Positions 30,059-37,530 of a DNA stretch of 38,631 bases are shown here, in pieces. Below the pieces are notes generated by a model that was given only the letters and a program-made list of their open reading frames with translations, ran no database searches and was not told the DNA's origin. The stretch is from a virus: IMG/VR virus record IMGVR_UViG_3300005841_000055, positions 1-38,631 of that record, one strand, 5' to 3'. Position 1 is the first letter of the stretch, and each line of letters begins with the position of its first letter. The translations under genes were made by a program, and so were the position numbers.

Positions 30059-31060
30059 GTGTCTTTCCCCACCGTTACAGATATCGTCGCCACCACGATC
30101 GAGTCGCGCTCGCGCCAGATCGCCGACAACGTCACCAACAACAATGCAGGCCTTGCCTACATCAAGGACAAGGGCAACGTAAAGACCGTTTCCGGCGGTT
30201 CCGAGATTCTGGAAGAACTGTCCTTCGCCGAGAACTCCAACGGCGGCTTCTATTCCGGCTACGACCTCCTGCCCGTGGCAGCGCAGGACGTCATCAGTGC
30301 CGCGCGCTTCACCTTGAAGCAGGCCGCGGTCCCGATCGTCATGTCGGGGCTGGAGGATCTGCAGAACTCCGGACGCGAGCAGATGATCGACCTGCTCGAT
30401 GCGCGCATCGGCGTCGGCGAATCCACGATGGCGAACATCCTTTCGTACGGGTTCTACGGCGACGGCACCACGGCCGGCGGCAAGGCCATCACCGGCATCG
30501 ACGCAGCAGTGCCTGCCGACGTCGCCACCGGCCGCGTCGCTGCCAGCACCTATGGCGGCATCGTGCGCGGCACGTGGGCCTTCTGGCGGCCGTACTTCAG
30601 CCTGATGGCAGCCGCAGCGACACCGCAGAACCTGCCGGCCGCGATGAATGACTGCTGGGCCAATCTGGTCCGCGGGCAGGACCGGCCCAACGTCATCATC
30701 GCCGACAACTTCATGTGGGGCGTGTACGTGGCTTCGCTGCAGGCGCTGCAACGCTTCACCAATCCGGACTCCGCGCGCCTCGGCTTCCCCACCATCAAGT
30801 TCATGGACGCCGACGTGGTGCTCGATGGCGGCATCTACTTCGCCAGTTCGTCATGGGGCAGCGGCGCGCCGGCCAAGACCATGCTGTTCCTCAACACCAA
30901 GTACCTGAAGTGGCGTCCGCATGCGCGGCGCGACATGGTGCCGCTGTCGCCGAACAAGCGATACGCCATCAATCAGGATGCGGAAGTCACGATTCTGGCG
31001 TGGGCGGGCAACCTCACGTGCTCGGGTCAATACTTCCAAGGGCGGCTCAAGAGCCCGTAG
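30059..31060 (+). CDS. Major capsid protein
   Basis: This 333-residue protein begins at GTG with a GGGAGG SD, the strongest SD seen in the structural region. It has the overall composition of HK97-fold coat proteins: an N-terminal helix (TDIVATTIESRSRQIADNVT), then beta segments and the stretch MLFLNTKYLKWRPHARRDMV near the C-terminus. The fold is inferred from length, position after a scaffold-like gene and the balanced hydrophobic composition, not from a signature motif. Similar proteins are the coat of podovirus-like phages that carry this portal type. Confidence 0.82.
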   Translation: MSFPTVTDIVATTIESRSRQIADNVTNNNAGLAYIKDKGNVKTVSGGSEILEELSFAENSNGGFYSGYDLLPVAAQDVISAARFTLKQAAVPIVMSGLEDLQNSGREQMIDLLDARIGVGESTMANILSYGFYGDGTTAGGKAITGIDAAVPADVATGRVAASTYGGIVRGTWAFWRPYFSLMAAAATPQNLPAAMNDCWANLVRGQDRPNVIIADNFMWGVYVASLQALQRFTNPDSARLGFPTIKFMDADVVLDGGIYFASSSWGSGAPAKTMLFLNTKYLKWRPHARRDMVPLSPNKRYAINQDAEVTILAWAGNLTCSGQYFQGRLKSP

Positions 31061-31132
31061 CCTGTCACGGTTGCGGATTCTTCGCGGCGGTTGCCTAGTG
31101 CACCGCCGCGTCACCATTCAAAGGAGCACATC

Positions 31133-31774
31133 ATGCCCGCAGGCTTACCCGGCGACTCGGCCGCCAACAATCTCGCCAACCCCAGCGTGGGGCGGCCCGT
31201 CATCTTCGATCCGCTGTCGGGTCCGAAGGGCTCGCCCTTCGACAAGGGCTCGGCCGGCACGTGCTCGACCGGCGCGCTGTCCACCGGCATCGGGTTCGGC
31301 CTCAACTCGATCTTCTACGCGCTGCAGAAGGACGGCATCACGCCGCTGTCGCCGCAGGTCACGGTGGCGCAAGCAGGTTTTAACTACAACCAAGAGCCCG
31401 GCACCAAGCCGACCTATGCGGCGCCGCCGCCGCCGGGCGTGGTGACGACCAACTTTACCGACGGCCGCTACATGTACATCGGGGGCGGCCGCACCACGGC
31501 CAACGTCACCACACCGGACAAGTACAGCGTGCCGTTTGTCGCCAACCCCTACGTCACCGGCATCGCGTTGATGGCGGCGGGCAATGGCGGCTCGCGCGAC
31601 GCGGGCTCCACTTCGCCGTACACCGGCTTCGGGATGCGCCTGCTGGGCGCCACGGGTGCCGTGGCGAACGGCAATGCGGTTGTGGCGGGCTACACCAATC
31701 GCAGCGGCATCGGGCTGGTCAACGGCCAATCGGTGTTCGCTTCCGAAACAGCGGCGCAGGCCGCGCCGGCATAA
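31133..31774 (+). CDS. Gly/Ala/Thr-rich head protein, possible decoration or minor capsid protein
   Basis: The 213-residue beta-type protein lies directly after the capsid gene and follows an AAGGAG SD. It is rich in Gly, Ala, Thr and Asn with few charges, including TDGRYMYIGGGRTTANVTTP and GGSRDAGSTSPYTGFGMRLL. No motif is diagnostic. Genes in this place often encode capsid decoration or head-surface proteins, so that is the best guess. Confidence 0.65.
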   Translation: MPAGLPGDSAANNLANPSVGRPVIFDPLSGPKGSPFDKGSAGTCSTGALSTGIGFGLNSIFYALQKDGITPLSPQVTVAQAGFNYNQEPGTKPTYAAPPPPGVVTTNFTDGRYMYIGGGRTTANVTTPDKYSVPFVANPYVTGIALMAAGNGGSRDAGSTSPYTGFGMRLLGATGAVANGNAVVAGYTNRSGIGLVNGQSVFASETAAQAAPA

Positions 31775-31783
31775 GGAGCAGTC

Positions 31784-32122
31784 ATGCGCTACACATTTTT
31801 CAGCAAGGATGGCGCCGAGTACGTCCGCATCCAAGTCGGCGCCGATGCGGTGGAACGGCCGGTAGCCGAAGGCGACAAGGAAGCAGCCGATCGCGAGAAC
31901 GCCGCGGAGGATGCGCTGCAGGCCACGCTCGACAAGGAACTGAAGGAACGGCAGGAGCGCGAGGCCGCGAACGAGGCGCGTGCGCTGGGCAAGGAGCCGG
32001 CACCGTATCTCGCCGATGAGCCGACGCAGAAGCAGCTTGAACTGGAGTCCGATGCGCTGCTCGCCGCCGAGCTTGAGAAGCACGGTGACGACAACGGCAA
32101 GCACAGCAAGAAGCACAAGTAA
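31784..32122 (+). CDS. Small charged head-region protein
   Basis: The 112-residue protein has a short beta N-terminus (RYTFFSKDGAEYVRIQVG) and then a long, highly charged helix (about 35-75) likely to form coiled coil. It ends in a His/Lys tail (DDNGKHSKKHK). An AAGGAG SD precedes the ATG. No family is recognised, but it belongs to the head completion block. Confidence 0.65.
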   Translation: MRYTFFSKDGAEYVRIQVGADAVERPVAEGDKEAADRENAAEDALQATLDKELKERQEREAANEARALGKEPAPYLADEPTQKQLELESDALLAAELEKHGDDNGKHSKKHK

Positions 32123-32124
32123 CC

Positions 32125-32727
32125 GTGGGCGCCATGATGGGGCAGGCCGCCCCGAACTACTCGCAGATGGCGAGCTTCGCGCAGCCGCAGGGCGGGGGCT
32201 CACCTTATGGCCCGATGCAGGGCTACAGCATGCCGGGTGGCGGTTACCAGCAGCAGCAAGGCATGCAGGGCTCACCCTACGGCCCGATGCGAGGGCAGAG
32301 CATGCCCGGTGGCGGATTCTCGCAGGCGCAGGGCGGCGGCTGGGGCGGGGGCCGCATGCAGCAGGCCATGCCACCGTGGATGCAGCAACAGATGCAGCAA
32401 CCGCAGGCGGCAACGGCCGCGGCGGCGGCTCCCGATGCAGCGGTTCCCGATGCAGCGGCTGCGCAGGCCGGCTTGGCAGGGGGCAGCACCACACCCGTCG
32501 GTAGCGAGGCCGTGCCCCTGCCGCAAGCGCAGGCACCGATCGGCATGCGCCCGATGGGCGGCGCCATGTACCAGCGCGGCGGCTACGGCGGCGGCTACGG
32601 CGGCGGCTACGGTGGCGGCTACGGTGGTGGACGTGGCGGCGGCTGGGGTGGTGGCTGGGGTGGTGGGGGCGGTTGGGGCGGCCCCATGCAGCGACAGATG
32701 ATGCAGGCGCAGGCACTGCGCCGTTAA
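32125..32727 (+). CDS. Low-complexity Gly/Gln/Tyr/Trp-rich protein
   Basis: The 200-residue protein probably starts at GTG 32125 (ATG 32134 is possible). It has two imperfect copies of GSPYGPM-x-G-x-SMPGGG (about 26-40 and 49-63) and a Gln/Met/Ala middle. Residues 152-190 are a nearly pure Gly/Tyr/Trp array of GGYGGGY units followed by GGGWGGGWGG. The DNA is correspondingly repetitive (32578-32685). Such sequences are disordered and can form sticky, reversible assemblies. No fold or enzyme is visible. Its position in the head block suggests a virion component. Confidence 0.6.
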   Translation: MGAMMGQAAPNYSQMASFAQPQGGGSPYGPMQGYSMPGGGYQQQQGMQGSPYGPMRGQSMPGGGFSQAQGGGWGGGRMQQAMPPWMQQQMQQPQAATAAAAAPDAAVPDAAAAQAGLAGGSTTPVGSEAVPLPQAQAPIGMRPMGGAMYQRGGYGGGYGGGYGGGYGGGRGGGWGGGWGGGGGWGGPMQRQMMQAQALRR

Positions 32728-32766
32728 CCAGTGCCGACACGTTGACCCAGCTAGGAGCTACAGACG

Positions 32767-33357
32767 ATGGAAACGTTCGAACATGACCCGAAGGACTTCA
32801 CGCCCGGCGACAGTCGCAAGGGTGACGAGCATCTGGCGGTGCGCTTCTTCCGCAAGGCCGCGCGCGACGACGTCGCCTCGGCAGCCGAAGGCATCATGCG
32901 CTTTAAAGAAGTGGACATGATCCAGATCATGGTGCCGGGCGATCGCGACAACGTGATCGTGCGGCCGGCCGGCGCGGGTGACATCAACCGCTTCGGCAAG
33001 CAGTACGAGGATTGGAAGCGCAACAGCACGTCGGAGCAGTTGAACGGCACGCCGCTGGAATTGTGGGGCAAGCTGTCGCTGGCGCAGGTTGAAGAGTATC
33101 GCTACATCGGCGTGCGGACCATCGAGCAGTTGAGCCAGCTATCCGACAGCGCCTGCATGAAGATGCCGGGCTCGCTCGACCTGAAGCGCAGGGCCGCGGA
33201 GTTCATCAGCTTGCAGAAGGACGAGGCGCCATTGCGCAAGGTGCAGGCCGAACTGGAAGCGCGCGACGCGACGATCACGTCGCTGACCGAGCGGCTGGCA
33301 GCGATCGAGGCCAACCAGCAAGCCGCGAAGCAACCGCAGAACAACCAGCGGCGATAA
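32767..33357 (+). CDS. Head-region protein with C-terminal coiled coil
   Basis: The 196-residue protein has an alpha/beta front part ([40 protein letters not shown]), a helical hairpin-like middle ([20 protein letters not shown]) and a coiled-coil tail (about 155-190, [20 protein letters not shown]). Similar proteins precede adaptor genes in podovirus-like genomes without known function. The ATG is preceded by AGGAG. A CTTTAAAG element at 32901 encodes Phe-Lys. Confidence 0.7.
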   Translation: METFEHDPKDFTPGDSRKGDEHLAVRFFRKAARDDVASAAEGIMRFKEVDMIQIMVPGDRDNVIVRPAGAGDINRFGKQYEDWKRNSTSEQLNGTPLELWGKLSLAQVEEYRYIGVRTIEQLSQLSDSACMKMPGSLDLKRRAAEFISLQKDEAPLRKVQAELEARDATITSLTERLAAIEANQQAAKQPQNNQRR

Positions 33358-33361
33358 GGCA

Positions 33362-34564
33362 ATGCCTGTACAAATCGCGCAGTTCAACTTCGGGCAGGCG
33401 ATTAATTTCGTCTGCTCGCTGGTTGGCTATCCGGCTTCCGCGGACCCGGCAGGATCGGTGGACACCAAGCATGCGCAGATGCGTGCCGCGCTCACCGACG
33501 CCTGCGCGGAGTTGCTGGCGCTGCGTGAATGGCAGGACTTGACGCAGGAAGGCGTGATCGACGTCGTCGGCGACAGCGCAGGGCAAACGCAGAAGGCCTT
33601 CGCGCTGCCCCCCGACTTCTATCGCTTCATCGACCAGACGCAGTGGTCTTCACACTCGCTGGCGCCCCTGCTCGGCGGCCCCGCATCGGCGCAGGCATGG
33701 TCGCGCTTCACGGCCGTGGGGTACCCGGCGGCGACCTCGTTGTGGCAGATCCGCGGCGACCAGTTGTGGGTGATGGCGCCGCCGTACCCGACGGCGCAGC
33801 CGTTCAGCTTCTTCTATCTCAGCAAGGCGCAGATCATTGATGAGCGTGATCCGCTGCTGCGCAAGAACACGCTCGACAACAACGGCGACTCGTTCGTGCT
33901 CGACGCCTATCTGGTGGCGTTGCTCGCGCGGAAGAAGTGGCTGGAGTGGAACGCGATGTCGTCGGAAGCGGCGACGGCCGACTTCAACACGGCCTTCGCT
34001 TCACGCGCGGGTGCGGACAAGGGTGCGCCGGTCCTGTCGCTGTCGAGCACGCCGGAAGGCTTCGCGCTGATCGGCAACATCATCGGCACTGCGGGCATTC
34101 CCGGCCCCGAGGGGCCGGCGTCCAACGTTCCCGGCCCGGCAGGACCAGCCGGCCCCACCGGAGCGCCCTCGACCGCGATTGGACCTACGGGCCTGACGGG
34201 CGCTACCGGCCCCACCGGACCCGTCGGGGCTACGGGCGCTGCTTCTACGGTGCCCGGCCCGATCGGTGCCACAGGTGCCACAGGTGCGGACTCGATCGTG
34301 CCGGGGCCGCAGGGCGATCCCGGCCCGATCGGTCCCAAGGGCTCCACCGGGACCACGGGTGCGACCGGCGCAGACTCCACGGTGCCGGGGCCGCTCGGAC
34401 CCGTCGGCGCCACGGGCGCCACGGGCTCCACCGGGCCAACGGGTGCGCCGTCAGTGGTACCCGGCCCAGCCGGCGCAACCGGGCCTACAGGCCCGCAGGG
34501 CGTGCCCGGCGCGAGCGGAGCTACCGGGGCCACAGGAGCTACCGGCACGGGCGTCTGGAGTTAG
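33362..34564 (+). CDS. Adaptor/tail-tube-like protein fused to a collagen-like tail
   Basis: The 400-residue product has two parts. Residues 1-235 ([20 protein letters not shown], then [20 protein letters not shown] and [15 protein letters not shown]) are typical of the head-to-tail adaptor or tail-tube A-like protein of short-tailed phages, which sits below the portal. Residues about 243-397 are an uninterrupted Gly-x-y array ([27 protein letters not shown]) like the collagen-like stalks of phage fibres, which form triple helices. The two together are unusual: a ring protein is normally 12-mer, a collagen stalk 3-mer. The repeats are visible in DNA at 34090-34550. Confidence 0.72.
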   Translation: MPVQIAQFNFGQAINFVCSLVGYPASADPAGSVDTKHAQMRAALTDACAELLALREWQDLTQEGVIDVVGDSAGQTQKAFALPPDFYRFIDQTQWSSHSLAPLLGGPASAQAWSRFTAVGYPAATSLWQIRGDQLWVMAPPYPTAQPFSFFYLSKAQIIDERDPLLRKNTLDNNGDSFVLDAYLVALLARKKWLEWNAMSSEAATADFNTAFASRAGADKGAPVLSLSSTPEGFALIGNIIGTAGIPGPEGPASNVPGPAGPAGPTGAPSTAIGPTGLTGATGPTGPVGATGAASTVPGPIGATGATGADSIVPGPQGDPGPIGPKGSTGTTGATGADSTVPGPLGPVGATGATGSTGPTGAPSVVPGPAGATGPTGPQGVPGASGATGATGATGTGVWS

Positions 34565-34567
34565 GCT

Positions 34568-36208
34568 ATGGCGCGGGCCAACACGTCATTCGCGCCGCAG
34601 CCGCAGCGTTACCAAGGCGGCATGTTCCCCGCCCCTTTAAAGGGGCTCACGGTGCGCTACACGCTGAATGCGCAGGACGCGAACACGGCACTGCTGCTGC
34701 GCAACGTGTTGTGCCGGCGTTATGGCGTTGAGTTGCGCCGGGGCTACCGGCGCTGGATGACCGGCATTCCCGGCGAAGTGCGCTCCCTGATGTCCTATCT
34801 GCCGGCACGGGGCGCGGGCAGCACCATGCAGCCCCGCTTGTGGGCCGCAGCCTCGGACGGCATCATCTATGAAGTCACCGCGCAGCAGGTAACGCCTACT
34901 GATGCAGTGACGCCGTTCCTGACCGTACCGAACCAGAGCACGCCGGGTGTGTTCAGTTGGACTAATTTCAGCGCGGGCGGGCAGAACTATCTGGTGGCCT
35001 GCAGCGCCGGGGGCGGGGTGTGGACGTTCGAGGATAGTGCCGGCTGGATCGATCGCACTGCCGGCATCACCGGCACCGATGCCAGCAAGTTCGACTTCGT
35101 GATGGTGTGGAAGAATCGCCTCTGGTTCATCGCGCTCAATTCCAACATCGCATGGTATCTGCCGGTGCTGGCGTTTCAAGGCGTGGCGCAGCCGTTCGAC
35201 TTCGGGCCGCTGCTGGTGTTCGGTGGCGACCTCGCCGCGATGGCGTCATGGACGCTCGATGCTGGTGACGGCGTCGATGACAAGCTGGTGGTGGTGGGCC
35301 GCGGGGGTGACGTGCTGGTGTACGAAGGCACTGACCCCGCTACGCCGGGGGAGTTCCGCATCGCGGGGCGCTGGGCCGTCGGCAGGGTGCCTGTAGGCCG
35401 GCGCTTCATGTCCAAGTACGGCGGCGATCTGTCCATCATCACGCCCAACGGCATCGAGCGCATGAGCCAGCTAACGTCGGCGCGCGGGCTCAACGTGCCG
35501 GCTGGCGAGCTTGGCGGCACCGAGGATTGGGTGCGCTACATGGAGCGCATCGCGCAGGATGTGCGCGGCAGCTATCAGTCGCCCTTCTGGCAGTTGCTGC
35601 ACTTCATGGGCGAGCAGTGCGCCATCATCATCACGCCGCACAACGGCCCGCAGGACGGGCTGCAGTACGTGTTCGGCACGCTGTCGGGCGGCTGGAGTGA
35701 GTTCAGCGGCATCCCCATGCTGTCGATCGAGGCGCACGATGGCGAGCTTTATTTCGGCACCAAGGATGGCAAGGTGATGCAGATGTTCTTCGGCACCACC
35801 GATGACAGCCTGCAGGACGGCACGCCGGGCACCGCGGTAGTGGCATCAGTGCAGACGTCGTTCGTGGCGTTGAGCAGCGACGAGTTCCACACCAAGCGGC
35901 CGCTGATGGTGATGCCCATGTTCATCGCGCCGAGCGCGCCCAGCGTGAAGGCGCAGGTCAACACCGATTGGAGCTTCCAGCCGATACCGGGCTCACCCAT
36001 CTACAGCCCGCGGGGGCTCGCGGTGTGGGATAGCGCGCAGTGGGACAACGCGATATGGGCGGGCAGCGGCAATTTCTACAATGCGTGGGTTGGCGCCGAG
36101 GGGCTCGGCACCCATTGCTCGCTGCGCATGGACTTCACGGGCGAGTCGCCCGGCACCATCTTCACCACGTGGAAGTTGCTGGCTGAAGTCGGCCAAGGAG
36201 TGCTTTAA
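34568..36208 (+). CDS. Large beta-rich tail protein, tail tube B/propeller-like
   Basis: The 546-residue protein, 3 nt after the adaptor-like gene, is beta-rich with regularly spaced Trp, Phe and Gly (FEDSAGWIDRTAGITGTDAS, FVMVWKNRLWFIALNSNIAW, DKLVVVGRGGDVLVYEGTDP, FGTKDGKVMQMFFGTTDD). This is the pattern of the beta-propeller-containing nozzle or tail tubular B proteins of podoviruses, which close the tail tube. Length is a little below that of T7 gp12. The stop lies in a CTTTAAAG element (CTT-TAA), with the next gene starting 1 nt later. A 16-bp palindrome GCCCCTTTAAAGGGGC lies at 34631-34646 inside it. Confidence 0.78.
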   Translation: MARANTSFAPQPQRYQGGMFPAPLKGLTVRYTLNAQDANTALLLRNVLCRRYGVELRRGYRRWMTGIPGEVRSLMSYLPARGAGSTMQPRLWAAASDGIIYEVTAQQVTPTDAVTPFLTVPNQSTPGVFSWTNFSAGGQNYLVACSAGGGVWTFEDSAGWIDRTAGITGTDASKFDFVMVWKNRLWFIALNSNIAWYLPVLAFQGVAQPFDFGPLLVFGGDLAAMASWTLDAGDGVDDKLVVVGRGGDVLVYEGTDPATPGEFRIAGRWAVGRVPVGRRFMSKYGGDLSIITPNGIERMSQLTSARGLNVPAGELGGTEDWVRYMERIAQDVRGSYQSPFWQLLHFMGEQCAIIITPHNGPQDGLQYVFGTLSGGWSEFSGIPMLSIEAHDGELYFGTKDGKVMQMFFGTTDDSLQDGTPGTAVVASVQTSFVALSSDEFHTKRPLMVMPMFIAPSAPSVKAQVNTDWSFQPIPGSPIYSPRGLAVWDSAQWDNAIWAGSGNFYNAWVGAEGLGTHCSLRMDFTGESPGTIFTTWKLLAEVGQGVL

Positions 36209-36209
36209 A

Positions 36210-36911
36210 GTGGCCCGTCAGAAAAAGCTAACCCTACCGAAAGGAACGCGCGTGAATCGTCCAAGCACAAAACCTGTTGATCCGTTGTGGGTGCCGGCCA
36301 AGAGTTACCAGACGTCGATGAAGATGGTGGAGGATCTGCAGGCGCACGATTGGGCCAACAAGGTGCTGCTCGATGGCGGCGACGTGGTGCAGTTCTCGCT
36401 GATGCCGCCGCCCGTGCTCAACTACTACACGCAGGCTGATTGGAGCGTCGGCCAGCAGTACACCAGCGGCCAGCCGACCGGCGCCGACACCGGCACGCAG
36501 GGCGGCGAGGCCGGCGTGCTGCCGTTCGGCGGCCACGTGTACACAGGCGTCGATCCGTACCCGAGCATGAAAGGCGACGACCTGTACAAGCTCACGCTCA
36601 CGGTGCCGGCCGATTGGCCCAAGGGACCGAACATGAACACCATCAGCGTCGGCGAGCACGGCGCCAGTGGCGGGCCGCAGCAGCGCGACGTCAAGCTGCG
36701 CGACGGCAGCGGCAAGATCCTGTATCAGACGATCGGCACTTACCCGAGCATCCCTTACTGCGTCGGCGGGCCGCCGGGCGCGGGTGTGATCGTGCTGGAG
36801 CCGGCCGGCGTGTATTACCTCGAAATTTTTAACAACGGGCCGCTGGCCGAGGGTGCCACGTATCCACCGATCACCGACATGGTGGTGTACTGCTACGCAC
36901 CGCAAAAGTGA
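36210..36911 (+). CDS. Tail-region protein
   Basis: The 233-residue protein starts at GTG 36210, using the final G of a CTTTAAAG element. GGAG lies 9 nt upstream and the previous stop is 1 nt away. The N-terminal 20 residues are basic and the rest is beta-type with many Gly, Pro and Tyr (GGDVVQFSLMPPPVLNYYTQ, GSGKILYQTIGTYPSIPYCV, LEPAGVYYLEIFNNGPLAEG). No family is recognised. It is likely a tail accessory or baseplate-like component, judged from position. Confidence 0.65.
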   Translation: MARQKKLTLPKGTRVNRPSTKPVDPLWVPAKSYQTSMKMVEDLQAHDWANKVLLDGGDVVQFSLMPPPVLNYYTQADWSVGQQYTSGQPTGADTGTQGGEAGVLPFGGHVYTGVDPYPSMKGDDLYKLTLTVPADWPKGPNMNTISVGEHGASGGPQQRDVKLRDGSGKILYQTIGTYPSIPYCVGGPPGAGVIVLEPAGVYYLEIFNNGPLAEGATYPPITDMVVYCYAPQK

Positions 36912-37060
36912 ACGCAGCCGGCGAGCCGCCGGTCAATGGCAGCGTCGGCACCCGGCTGGCGCTGCTAGAAGCACGGGTGAGGCTGATCACGATCGCGCTG
37001 GAAGGCATGATCGTGGTGGTGGTCAGCGCATTGCTGGCGTACTTTTTCAAGGGACAGTAG
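36908..37060 (+). CDS. Small single-span membrane protein, XhlA/holin-like
   Basis: The 50-residue protein starts at GTG 36908, overlapping the previous stop as GTGA, and ends TAG directly before the next ATG. An amphipathic N-terminal helix (VGTRLALLEARVRLITI) precedes one membrane segment (about 28-47, EGMIVVVVSALLAYFF) and a short basic end. This is the design of XhlA-like proteins that assist lysis and of spanin- or holin-type small phage proteins. The tight packing between two genes supports it being real. Confidence 0.7.
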   Translation: MNAAGEPPVNGSVGTRLALLEARVRLITIALEGMIVVVVSALLAYFFKGQ

Positions 37061-37516
37061 ATGCACGTGGTCACGGCGTTAACGGTGCAAGAGAAGGTCG
37101 CCATGCTGGGCTTCCTGTCCGAGCATGAGGTGCGCCTGCCACCGAGCGGCGACTTTCAGGCCTTCGGCAGCGTGTCGGCCGTCAACCATGAATTGCTGGG
37201 CGTGGTCGCGTTCAATGGATTCTGGGGCCACGTGTGCAGCATCCACACCGCGGGTGAAGGCAACTGGATAAGCCGCACCCTGATCTGGCGCACCTTTGAC
37301 TATCCGTTCCGCCAACTCGACATGCGCGCATTGATGGCGCCGGTCGCCGCGAGCAACGTGCGCAGCTACAACTTCATCAAGCGCATGGGCTTTAAAGAGA
37401 TCCACCGGATCACCGATGGCTGGGACGCCGGCGATGACCTGATCGTGCTGCAGATGCTGCGTGACGAGTGCCCGTGGCTGGCGAAGCTCGACAAGCACTT
37501 CACCAAGTATCATTAA
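37061..37516 (+). CDS. GNAT-like acetyltransferase fold protein
   Basis: The 151-residue protein shows the GNAT pattern in its second half. A helix (TLIWRTFDYPFRQLDMRALM) is followed by VAASNVRSYNFIKRMGFKEI, which corresponds to the conserved N-x-x-S/A-x-x-F-x-x-x-GF of the family, and a final VLQMLRDECPWLAKL. Such proteins are frequent near tail genes of podoviruses. Their substrate is unknown. The ATG lies directly after the stop of the small membrane protein. A CTTTAAAG element at 37390 encodes Phe-Lys. Confidence 0.78.
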   Translation: MHVVTALTVQEKVAMLGFLSEHEVRLPPSGDFQAFGSVSAVNHELLGVVAFNGFWGHVCSIHTAGEGNWISRTLIWRTFDYPFRQLDMRALMAPVAASNVRSYNFIKRMGFKEIHRITDGWDAGDDLIVLQMLRDECPWLAKLDKHFTKYH

Positions 37517-37530
37517 AGGGAGCACCTACC

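Larger units (their letters stand above)
948..37397. repeat. Dispersed palindromic octamer CTTTAAAG (21 exact copies, 2 variants)
   Basis: Exact copies start at 3055, 4809, 9302, 11250, 12989, 13773, 14974, 17275, 18516, 21147, 24805, 24973, 26197, 27356, 28032, 29542, 29975, 32901, 34635, 36203 and 37390. Variants are TTTTAAAG at 948 and GTTTAAAG at 6385. Every TTTAAA I found in the window is followed by G, and 21 of 23 are preceded by C. Thirteen are inside genes, five at stop/start junctions and five in intergenic leaders or hairpins. Nothing in the genome names the reader of this site. Confidence 0.9.

Noticed and set aside
34090-34560. Second repeat-rich block
   Set aside because: It is the coding sequence of collagen-like Gly-x-y repeats, in frame throughout.
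37061-37516. Possible endolysin next to the XhlA-like protein
   Set aside because: The sequence follows a GNAT pattern (VAASNVRSYNFIKRMGFKEI) and lacks hydrolase motifs.
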